Below, piece after piece: positions 48,720-59,497 of a DNA stretch of 64,000 nucleotides. The position numbers and the translations under genes are program-made. Source of the DNA: Glandiceps talaboti (lineage: Eukaryota > Hemichordata > Enteropneusta > Spengelidae); NCBI RefSeq assembly GCF_964340395.1, contig NC_135555.1:27058725-27122724 (forward strand). Reading direction: 5' to 3'. Each line of letters begins with the position of its first letter. Within the stretch, counting starts at the first letter, position 1. The notes under the pieces were generated by a model. That model worked only from the letters and a program-made list of their open reading frames with translations, was not told the origin of the DNA and did not search any database.

Positions 48720-50143
48720 TACCCCTAACCCCCCCCACCACCCCACATTACTGGATTGCCAAAACTTACCCCCCCCCCACCATCCCACATTACTGGATTG
48801 CCAAAACTTACCTACCCCCCCCCCCCCACCATCCCACATTACTGGATTCCCAAAACTTACCCCCCCCCCCACACACACATTACTGGATTCCCAAAACTTA
48901 CCCCCCCCCCCCCCCCATCCCACATTACTGGATTGCCAAAACTTACCTACCCCCCCCACCATCCCACATTACTGGATTGCCAAAACTTACCCCCCCCCCA
49001 CCATCCCACATTACTGGATTCCCAAAACTTACCCCCCCCCACCCCACATTACTGGATTTCCAAAACTTACCTACCCCCCCCCCACCCCACATTACTGGAT
49101 TTCCAAAACTTACCCCCCCCCCCCCCCCCACACACACATTACTGGATTCCCAAAACTTACCCCCCCCCCCATCCCACATTACTGGATTGCCAAAACTTAC
49201 CCCCCCCCCCCACACACATTACTGGATTCCCAAAACTTACCCCCCCCCCCCCATCCCACATTACTGGATTGCCAAAACTTACCTACCCCCCCACCATCCC
49301 ACATTACTGGATTCCCAAAACTTATCCCCCCCACCCCACATTACTGGATTTCCAAAACTTACCTACCCCCCCCACCATCCCACATTACTGGATTCCCAAA
49401 ACTTACCCCCCCCCCACCCCACATTACTGGATTTCCAAAACTTACCCCCCCCCCCCACACACACATTACTGGATTCCCAAAACCTACCCCCCCCCCCCAT
49501 CCCACATTACTGGATTGCCAAAACTTACCTACCCCCCCCCCCCCCCATCCCACATTACTGGATTCCCAAAACTTACCCCCCCCCCCCCACCATCCCACAT
49601 TACTGGATTGCCAAAACTTACCTACCCCCCCCCCCCCCCATCCCACATTACTGGATTCCCAAAACTTACCCCCCCCCACCCCCCACCATCCCACATTACT
49701 GGATTCCCAAAACTTACCCCCACCCCACATTACTGGATTCCCAAAACTTACCCCCCCCCCCCACCCCACATTACTGGATTTCCAAAACTTACCCCCCCCC
49801 CCCCCACACACACATTACTGGATTCCCAAAACTTACCCCCACCCCACATTACTGGATTCCCAAAACTTACCCCCACCCCACCCCACATTACTGGATTCCC
49901 AAAACTTACCCCCACCCCACCCCACATTACTGGATTCCCAAAACGTACCCTCCTCCCATCTCACCCCACCCCACCCCACCCCACATTACTGGATTACCCA
50001 AACTTACCCCTCCCCCCCCCCCCCCCCCACATTACTGGATTCCCAAAACATACATCACCCCACCCTGTTTACTGGATTCCCAAAACATACATCACCCCAC
50101 CCTGTTTACTGGATTCCCAAAACATACATCACCCCACCCTGAT
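48720..50143. repeat. C-rich ~40-bp minisatellite with poly-C tracts
   Basis: About 35 units of variable length, each with cccacattactggattnc, caaaacttacc and a C-run of roughly 6 to 18. The last three units change to catacatcaccccaccctg. It lies in the 7-kb intron of the minus-strand gene, so its RNA would be G-rich and each unit would show ggtaagttttgg, a consensus 5' splice site. Pro-rich plus-strand frames (48756-50150) and Gly-rich minus-strand frames are periodic artefacts. Confidence 0.95.
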
Positions 50144-50154
50144 GGGGTGATGTA
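50125..50154. repeat. Perfect 12-bp inverted repeat at the array end
   Basis: tacatcacccca, a 6-base loop, and tggggtgatgta. It marks the exact right end of the C-rich array, where the last unit is partly copied in inverse orientation. Confidence 0.9.
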
Positions 50155-50962
50155 CATTCCAATAACTTAGCAAAAACATAGTTATCTAAATTGTTGAATA
50201 TCACAAAATTTTTGTTTACCTCCTAGGATTTTTAAAAGACAAAATTAATATGATCTAAGTGTCTGATTATTTTTACTTCTAACTTTTTTATCAATATTTG
50301 GAGGGAAAACTTTCTGAGAAAACTGATTTGTTTAATAGGAAAAATATTAGACTTTTTGAAATTGATCACAATTAGACAGAGAAAAAATAATTGCATACAG
50401 TAAATTTGGAATGAATTCTACATGACTGTTTAATCAGATTAAATGTAACAAGTGTAACTTATACAGTCATCGCAGTAATTTCCCAGACAGCAACTTAATG
50501 ATGTTGTCAACTTAATTAGTGTGCAATATTGAGAGTTCAATCAACAATTACCGAGACACATGTTTATATTGTAACTGATGTTGCCACATACTTAGGCCTT
50601 TCTTGTTTATTAGAGCAGTGGTGTAGCACCACGGGTGAAGTCATAAAACTTTGTCCAGAAGAAACCATTTCATGTACTGGTTATAAGTTGGCATAAACAT
50701 ATTTGTATTTATATACTCAACTTTACTATCACACTTTCGTAAGCTTGCTAATCTTTATTCAGGACCATCAATATATAAAAACAAACATCGAAGTCAGCAA
50801 AGAATCATAAATATTGTTATTATGATTGATGTACCACATTGCTCACCTCTTCAATGAATCTGCCTTCCATGTAACATTTACGTGGTTAACTCACACCATG
50901 TCTTATACTAGCTGCAATAATTGTAGTGTGTACAGTGATTTTGAGGGTTATTTCTTCTGTTT
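50155..50962. other. Unique intron sequence
   Basis: AT-rich, non-repetitive DNA within the intron of the minus-strand gene. No additional exon with compatible phase recognised. Confidence 0.5.
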
Positions 50963-51307
50963 TTGAGCCTTTTTCCGTTCCGATGGTTAACTGGAAGCAA
51001 TCGCTACAATTTCTCTAAGGGTAATGCAAACATCAAACTAAAAACGTCAGAGAGATGTCAGTGTACTACCAGTTTCAAAATGTTGCTACTTTTGGGTTTT
51101 CCTCAAGGTCGAATTGCAGAGCCAAACTCACATGAAATATTAGAAGAACGAGAAGTTAATTTGCTATTTCAACTGCCATATTGCCCAAAATTTAACACAT
51201 GTGAAATATGTTTTCGTTATGTGAAAAGATACGTTATATTAGAGCACACGATGTCTTCGCCACTGTATTTACAGAAACTGCTATCAAAGAAGTTGTTGCC
51301 GAGATAG
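50963..51307 (+). pseudogene. DDE-type transposase fragment (Tc1/IS630-like C-terminal part)
   Basis: An open stretch of 114 codons beginning at a TTG, with no upstream ATG context. Residues 58-90 (ILEEREVNLLFQLPYCPKF, then NTCEICFRYVKRY) resemble the end of the DDE_3 catalytic domain, where a Pro-Tyr-Ser-Pro-x-x-Asn-x-x-Glu block carries the last acidic residue; here it reads PYCPKFNTCE, so the Glu is present and the Ser is Cys. The preceding strand that should hold the second Asp-Asn reads LLGFPQGR and has lost it. Short, isolated and lacking the first two catalytic residues, so a relic. It lies antisense in the intron of the minus-strand gene. Medium-low confidence in the family. Confidence 0.45.
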
Positions 51308-51982
51308 CCCTGAAAATATTCTCTTCAGATTTTGTGGATTTCCTTTGTGTTGACTCTTGATTATAAGTTTAACGCTTCATTTTAGGCTGACATGCGAGCA
51401 TCACACCCATAAAAGTTCAAACACTGTGAGCATTTGAGGTACATGTATCTGTGAATATATCATTTATGTACAAGTTGCTATTGAGATCTACATTTTAGCT
51501 ACTTGTTCTCGGGTTTTAATTTTAAAATATTCCCATCTTCAAGTTTTTCAGTGAGACTGAATGTGAATGTACTTGGAAAAGTAATGGGGTGACTGGGGGA
51601 ACCCGTCCCGTTAATACATGATTGTGCAAGTCAGATGGAGTTGCATAATTAATCTGCAAATAAATGCTGCTAGTTCTAAACATCACGTATTTACGTACAA
51701 TAAGTGTTCGGTAGAATTTTTTTCCGTTTGTTTACTCAAATATTTCATAGCAGATGACTGATGTGCGATGTGAAATTGACAACATATAGTCATTTCAGTA
51801 GTGCCGTTTTACGAAAGCAAACATGCCTCCATATTAGACAAAATACAGCCCTTTAAGAAAATCACCCATACAACACTCAGTAAAATAATGTGTGTTTTTT
51901 AACATTCCGTGATTCTAACAATTTCTATATTTCAGTTTACCCAGACTCAAATTGTGACATATTGAATTGACCTCAGACGTAC
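51308..51982. other. Unique intron sequence
   Basis: No repeat or exon recognised between the transposase relic and the donor site at 51981-51982. Confidence 0.5.
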
Positions 51983-52117
51983 CTAGATTTCTCACTGTCT
52001 CCATTTTGCTGTATTTGGTCAGCTTCTGCGGCAGATGGATATTCACACTCTGCCAAACTACTTTCACTTTCTGGTGGTGGAGAAGAACGCCGACAACTTG
52101 AAGCACCATTTTCTCCC
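51983..52117 (-). CDS. Internal exon of an unidentified minus-strand gene
   Basis: 135-bp exon on the minus strand. A T-rich 3' splice site (gtattttgatttttag) and a consensus donor AG|GTACGT bound a stop-free frame: one base, 44 codons (GENGASSCRRSSPPPESESS, then LAECEYPSAAEADQIQQNGD, then SEKS) and two bases (AG). The composition is Ser/Glu/Pro/Gln-rich and suggests a disordered linker with possible phosphorylation sites. Its AG joins the A of the exon at 44968 to make Arg, so the C-terminal sequence runs SEKS-R-AFRSLSTELEQDL. The other frame over the same bases also lacks stops for a while (51915-52109) but ignores the donor. The 38-bp array starts only about 50 bp upstream of the acceptor. 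Product not recognised. Confidence 0.6.
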
Positions 52118-52164
52118 CTAAAAATCAAAATACTGGTTATAATACTATCACACTTGAAAATAAA

Positions 52165-55100
52165 GCAATTCACCTTGGTAACCAATATTTGTAACTAATG
52201 AAGTCATTCACCTAGGTAGCCATTATTTGTAACTAATGATGTCATTGACCTAGGTAGCCATTATTTGTAACTAATGATGTCATTCACCTAGGTAACCATT
52301 ATTTGTAACTAATGATGTCATTCACCTAGGTAGCCATTATTTGTAATTAATGATGTCATTGACCTAGGTAGCCATTATTTGTAATTAATGATGTCATTCA
52401 CCTATATTTGTAACTAATGATGTCATTCACCTTGGTAGCCATTATTTGTAACTAATGATGTCATTCACCTAGGTAGCCATTATTTGTAACTAATGATGTC
52501 ATTCACCTAGGTAGCCAATATTTGTAACTAATGATGTCACTGACCACGGTAGCCATTATTTGTAACTAATGATGTCATTCACCTAGGTAGCCATTATTTG
52601 TAACTAATGATGTCACTGACCAAGGTAGCCATTATTTGTAACTAATGATGTCATTCACCTAGGTAGCCATTATTTGTAACTAATGATGTCATTCACCTAG
52701 GTAGCCATTATTTGTAACTAAACATGTCACTGACCAAGGTAGCCATTATTTGTAACTAAACATGTCACTGACCAAGGTAGCCATTATTTGTAACTAATGA
52801 TGTCATTGACCAAGGTAACCATTATTTGTAACTAATGATGTCATTCACCTAGGTAGCCATTATTTGTAATTAATGATGTCATTCACCTAGGTAACCATTA
52901 TTTGTAACTAATGATGTCACTGACCAAGGTAGCCATTATTTGTAACTAATGATGTCATTTACCTAGGTTGCCATTATTTGTAACTAATGATGTCATTGAC
53001 CAAGGTACCCATTATTTGTAACTAATGATGTCATTCACCTAGGTAGCCATTATTTGTAACTAATGATGTCATTTACCTAGGTTGCCATTATTTGTAACTA
53101 ATGATGTCATTGACCAAGGTACCCATTATTTGTAACTAATGATGTCATTGACCTAGGTACCCATTATTTGTAACTAATGATGTCATTCACCTAGGTAGCC
53201 ATTATTTGTAACTAATGATGTCATTCACCTAGGTAGCCATTATTTGTAATTAATGATGTCATTCACCTAGGTAGCCATTATTTGTAACTAATGATGTCAT
53301 TCACCTAGGTAGCCATTATTTGTAACTAATGATGTAATTCACCTAGGTAGCCATTATTTGTAACTAATGATGTCATTCACCTAGGTAGCCATTATTTGTA
53401 ACTAATGATATCATTCACCAAGGTAGCCATTATTTGTAACTAATGATGTCATTCACCTAGGTAGCCATTATTTGTAATTAATGATGTCATTCACCTAGGT
53501 AGCCATTATTTGTAACTAATGATGTCATTCACCAAGGTACCCATTATTTGTAACTAATGATGTCATTCACCTAGGTAGCCATTATTTGTAACTAATGATG
53601 TCATTCACCAAGGTAGCCATTATTTGTAACTAATGATGTCATTCACCAAGGTAACCATTATTTGTAACTAATCATGTCATTGACCTAGGTACCCATTATT
53701 TGTAACTAATGATGTCACTGACCAAGGTAACCATTATTTGTAACTAATCATGTCACTGACCTAGGTAGCCATTATTTGTAACTAATGATGTCATTCACCT
53801 AGGTAGCCATTATTTGTAACTAATGATGTCACTGACCAAGGTAACCATTATTTGTAACTAATGATGTCACTGACCAAGGTAACCATTATTTGTAACTAAT
53901 GATGTCATTCACCTAGGTAGCCATTATTTGTAACTAATGATGTCACTGACCACGGTAGCCATTCTTTGTAACTAATGATGTCACTGACCACGGTAGCCAT
54001 TATTTGTAACTAATGATGTCACTGACCACGGTAGCCATTATTTGTAACTAATGATGTCACTGACCAAGGTAGCCATTATTTGTAACTAATGATGTCATTC
54101 ACCTAGGTAGCCAATATTTGTAACTAATGATGTCACTGACCACGGTAGCCATTATTTGTAACTAATGATGTCATTCACCAAGGTACCCATTATTTGTAAC
54201 TAATGATGTCATTCACCAAGGTAGCCATTATTTGTAACTAATGATGTCATTCACCTAGGTAGCCATTATTTGTAACTAATGATGTCATTCACCAAGGTAG
54301 CCATTATTTGTAACTAATGATGTCATTCACCAAGGTAGCCATTATTTGTAACTAATGATGTCATTCACCTAGGTAGCCATTATTTGTAACTAATGATGTC
54401 ATTCACCAAGGTAGCCATTATTTGTAACTAATGATGTCATTCACCTAGGTAGCCAATATTTGTAACTAATGATGTCACTGACCACGGTAGCCATTATTTG
54501 TAACTAATGATGTCATTCACCAAGGTACCCATTATTTGTAACTAATGATGTCATTCACCAAGGTAGCCATTATTTGTAACTTATCATGTCATTCACCTAG
54601 GTAGCCATTATTTGTAACTAATGATGTCATTGACCTAGGTAGCCAATATTTGTAACTTATCATGTCATTCACCTAGGTAACCATTATTTGTAACTAATGA
54701 TGTCATTCACCTCGGTAACCATTATTTGTAACTAATGATGTCATTCACCTAGGTAGCCAATATTTGTAACTAATGATGTCATTGACCAAGGTAGCCATTA
54801 TTTGTAACTAATGATGTCATTGACCAAGGTAGCCATTATTTGTAACTAATGATGTCATTGACCTAGGTACCCATTATTTGTAACTAATGATGTCATTCAC
54901 CTAGGTAGCCATTATTTGTAACTAATGATGTCATTCACCAAGGTAACCATTATTTGTAACTAATGATGTCATTGACCTAGGTAGCCATTATTTGTAACTA
55001 ATGATGTCATTCACCAAGGTAGCCATTATTTGTAACTAATGATGTCATTCACCTAGGTAGCCATTATTTGTAACTAATGATGTCATTCACCGAGGTAGCC

Positions 55101-58100
55101 ATTATTTGTAACTAATGATGTCATTGACCTAGGTAGCCATTATTTGTAACTAATGATGTCATTCACTTAGGTAGCCATTATTTGTAACTAATCATGTCAT
55201 TCACCAAGGTAGCCATTATTTGTAACTAATGATGTCATTCACCAAGGTAGCCATTATTTGTAATTAATGATGTCACTGACCAAGGTAGCCATTATTTGTA
55301 ACTAATGATGTCATTCACCTAGGTAGCCAATATTTGTAACTAATGATGTCATTCACCAAGGTAGCCATTATTTGTAACTAATGATGTCATTCACCAAGGT
55401 AGCCAATATTTGTAACTAATGATGTCATTCACCAAGGTAGCCATTATTTGTAACTAATGATGTCATTCACCTAGGTAGCCATTATTTGTAACTAATGATG
55501 TCATTCACCTAGGTAGCCAATATTTGTAACTAATGATGTCATTCACCTTGGTAGCCATTATTTGTAATTAATGATGTCACTGACCTAGGTAGCCATTATT
55601 TGTAACTAATGATGTCATTCACCTAGGTAGCCATTATTTGTAACTAATGATGTCATTCACCTAGGTAGCCATTATTTGTAATTAATGATGTCACTGACCT
55701 AGGTAGCCATTATTTGTAACTAATGATGTCATTCACCGAGGTAACCATTATTTGTAACTAATGATGTCATTCACCAAGGTAACCATTATTTGTAACTAAT
55801 GATGTCATTCACCAAGGTAGCCATTATTTGTAACTAATGATGTCATTCACCAAGGTAGCCATTATTTGTAACTTATCATGTCATTGACCTAGGTAGCCAA
55901 TATTTGTAACTAATGATGTCATTCACCAAGGTAACCATTATTTGTAACTAATGATGTCATTCACCAAGGTAGCCATTATTTGTAACTTATCATGTCATTG
56001 ACCTAGGTAGCCATTATTTGTAACTAATGATGTCATTCACCAAGGTAGCCATTATTTGTAACTAATGATGTCATTGACCTAGGTAACCATTATTTGTAAT
56101 TAATGATGTCATTGACCAAGGTAACCATTATTTGTAACTAATGATGTCATTGACCTAGGTAACCATTATTTGTAACTAATGATGTCATTGACCAAGGTAA
56201 CCATTATTTGTAATTAATGATGTCACTGACCAAAGTAGCCATTATTTGTAACTAATGATGTCACTGACCAAGGTAACCATTATTTGTAACTAATGATGTC
56301 ATTCACCTAGGTAGCCATTATTTGTAACTAATGATGTCACTGACCAAGGTAACCATTATTTGTAATTAATGATGTCATTCACCAAGGTAACCATTATTTG
56401 TAACTAATGATGTCATTCACCAAGGTAGCCAATATTTGTAACTAATGATGTCATTCACCAAGGTAGCCAATATTTGTAACTAATGATGTCATTCACCAAG
56501 GTAACCATTATTTGTAACTAATGATGTCATTCACCTAGGTAGCCATTATTTGTAACTAATGATGTCATTCACCTAGGTAGCCATTATTTGTAACTAATGA
56601 TGTCATTCACCAAGGTAACCATTATTTGTAACTAATGATGTCATTCACCTAGGTAGCCATTATTTGTAATTAATGATGTCATTCACCTAGGTAGCCATTA
56701 TTTGTAACTAATGATGTCATTCACCAAGGTAACCATTATTTGTAACTAATGATGTCATTCACCAAGGAAGCCAATATTTGTAACTAATGATGTCATTCAC
56801 CTAGGTAGCCATTATTTGTAACTAATGATGTCATTCACCAAGGTAACCATTATTTGTAACTAATGATGTCATTCACCTAGGTAGCCATTATTTGTAATTA
56901 ATGATGTCATTCACTTAGGTAGCCAATATTTGTAACTAATCATGTCATTCACCTAGGTAGCCATTATTTGTAACTAATGATGTCATTCACCTAGGTAGCC
57001 AATATTTGTAACTAATGATGTCATTCACCAAGGTAGCCATTATTTGTAATTAATGATGTCATTCACCAAGGTAGCCATTATTTGTAACTAATGATGTCAT
57101 TCACCTAGGTAGCCATTATTTGTAACTAACGATGTCATTCACCTAGGTAGCCAATATTTGTAACTAATGATGTCATTCACCAAGGTAACCATTATTTGTA
57201 ACTAATGATGTCATTCACCTAGGTAGCCATTATTTGTAACTAATGATGTCATTCACCTAGGTAGCCATTATTTGTAACTAATGATGTCATTGACGTAGGT
57301 AGCCAATATTTGTAACTAATGAAGTCATTCACCAAGGTAGCCATTATTTGTAACTAATGATGTCATTCACCTAGGTAGCCATTATTTGTAACTAATGATG
57401 TCATTCACCAAGGTAGCCATTATTTGTAATTAATGATGTCATTCACCAAGGTAGCCATTATTTGTAACTAATGATGTCATTCACCAAGGTTGCCATTATT
57501 TGTAAATAATGATGTCATTCACCAAGGTAACCATTATTTGTAATTAATGATGTCACTGACAAAGGTAGCCATTATTTGTAACTAATGATGTCATTCACCT
57601 AGGTAGCCATTATTTGTAACTAATGATGTCATTCACCTATATTTGTAACTAATGATGTCATTCACCTAGGTAGCCATTATTTGTAACTAATGATGTCATT
57701 CACCTAGGTAACCATTATTTGTAACTAATGAAGTCATTGACCTAGGTAGCCATTATTTGTAACTAATGATGTCATTGACCTAGGTAGCCAATATTTGTAA
57801 CTAATGATGTCATTCACCAAGGTAGCCATTATTTGTAACTAATGATGTCACTGACCAAGGTAGCCATTATTTGTAACTAATGATGTCACTGACCAAGGTA
57901 GCCATTATTTGTAACTAATGATGTCACTGACCAAGGTAGCCATTATTTGTAACTAATGATGTCACTGACCAAGGTAGCCATTATTTGTAACTAATGATGT
58001 CATTGACCTAGGTAGCCATTATTTGTAACTAATGATGTCATTCACCAAGGTAGCCATTATTTGTAACTAATGATGTCACTGACCAAGGTAGCCATTATTT

Positions 58101-58295
58101 GTAACTAATGAAGTCATTCACCAAGGTAACCATTATTTGTAACTAATGATGTCATTCACCTAGGTTGTCAATATTTGTAACTAATGATGTCATTCACCAA
58201 GGTAGCCATTATTTGTAACTAATGATGTCATTCACCAAGGTAGCCATTATTTGTAACTAATGATGTCATTCACCAAGGTAGCCATTATTTGTAAC
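52165..58295. repeat. 38-bp minisatellite, left block, about 160 units
   Basis: The unit has atttgtaactaatgatgtca and ttcacctaggtagccatt. Frequent single-site variants are cctagg/ccaagg, ttcacc/ttgacc/ctgacc, ggtagcc/ggtaacc/ggtaccc/ggttgcc, and attattt/aatattt. Two units are shortened (cacctatatttg near 52.40 and 57.64 kb). No long higher-order period is obvious in this block. It lies upstream of the minus-strand exon at 52117, presumably in an intron. Confidence 0.97.
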
Positions 58296-59497
58296 TAACA
58301 AGTCATTGATAATGACATAGTCCCCGCTATAATTGGGTTTTAAGGAATTATCACTACTCTGATCACGCAACAACATTTGTGAACCTAAAACAAACAGACT
58401 TAGATATGTTGTGTGTGCTTGTTGGACATGGAATATGCCTCCAACAATAAAGGATTGGTTGGGTATGGGGGATCATATCATAATGAAAATGGAGTCTGAG
58501 TTATGGCTTTGGACATGGAAAATTCACAAACAAAAACATTGGATCGTATCACGACGAAAATGGATATGCACATGTATGTCATAGAACACTGTCCTAATAC
58601 CAACTTTAAATGAGATCTGTTCAAGCATGTCCGAGTTATGGCTTTGGACATGAAAATTCGCAAACTAAATGGCTGCCAGGCAGCCATATTGGATCGTATC
58701 ACAACGAAAATGGATATGCACATGTATGTCATAGAACACTGTCCTAATACCAACTTTGAATGAGATCTGTTTAAGCATGTCTGAGTTATGGCTTTGGACA
58801 TGGAAAATTCACAAACAAAATGGCTGGCAGGCAGCCATATTGGATCATATCACGACGAAAATGGATATACACATGTATGTCATAGAACACTGTCCTAATA
58901 CCAACTGTGATTGAGATCTGTTCAAGCATGTCTGAGTTATGGCTTTGGACATGAAAATTCACAAACAAAATGGCTACCAGGCAGCCATATTGGATTGTAT
59001 CACAATGAAAATTGATATGCACGTGCATGTCATAGAACACTGTCCTAATACCAACTTTGAATGAGATCTGTTCAAGCATGTCTGAGTTATGGCTTTGGAC
59101 ATGAAAATTCACAAACAAAATGACTGCTAGGTGGCCATATTGGATCGTATCATGACAACAATGAATTTGCACATGTATGTCATAGAACACTGTCCCAATA
59201 CCAACTTTGAATGAGATCTGTTAAAGCATGTCTGAGTTATGGCTTTAGACAGGGAAAATCCGCAAACAAAATGGTTGCTAGGCGGCCATATTGGATCGTA
59301 TCATAAAACAAATTGACGTGCATATGTATGCCATAGTATGTTGCCCCTGTACCAAGTTTGAAAAAAATCGGTCCAGGCATCTCCAAGAAACAGCTGCGGA
59401 CGGACGGACGGACGGACACACGGACGCACGGACGCACGGACGGACAGACGGAACCCAATCTATAAGTCCCCGTTCCGGACTTCGTCCGCGGGGACTA
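58296..59497. mobile_element. Dispersed repeat Y, full-length copy inside the 38-bp array
   Basis: The left end is caagtcattgataatgaca (a gtcatt-gat-aatgac hairpin) followed by tagtccccgc; the right end is gcggggacta, the inverse complement of tagtccccgc. A subterminal hairpin (aagtccccg ... cggggact) and an acgg microsatellite (59397-59450) precede the right end. Removing the element, counting actaa once, restores a normal 38-bp unit. No transposase is encoded; a non-autonomous DNA transposon or Helitron-like element. Confidence 0.8.
58490..59245. repeat. 150-bp tandem units inside repeat Y
   Basis: The word gagttatggctttggacatg recurs at about 58498, 58633, 58783, 58934, 59084 and 59234: five units, the first shortened to 135 bp and the rest about 150 bp, each with ggcagccatattggatcgta and catagaacactgtcctaata. 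The minus-strand open frames across it are periodic because 150 is divisible by three. Confidence 0.9.

Noticed and set aside
48720-48735. Telomere-like acccctaaccccc
   Set aside because: A single occurrence at the array border; no run of telomeric hexamers.
48756-50150. 464-residue proline-rich or collagen-like protein
   Set aside because: The C-run lengths vary by single bases, so the frame shifts repeatedly and two frames carry the same peptide; no selection for frame.
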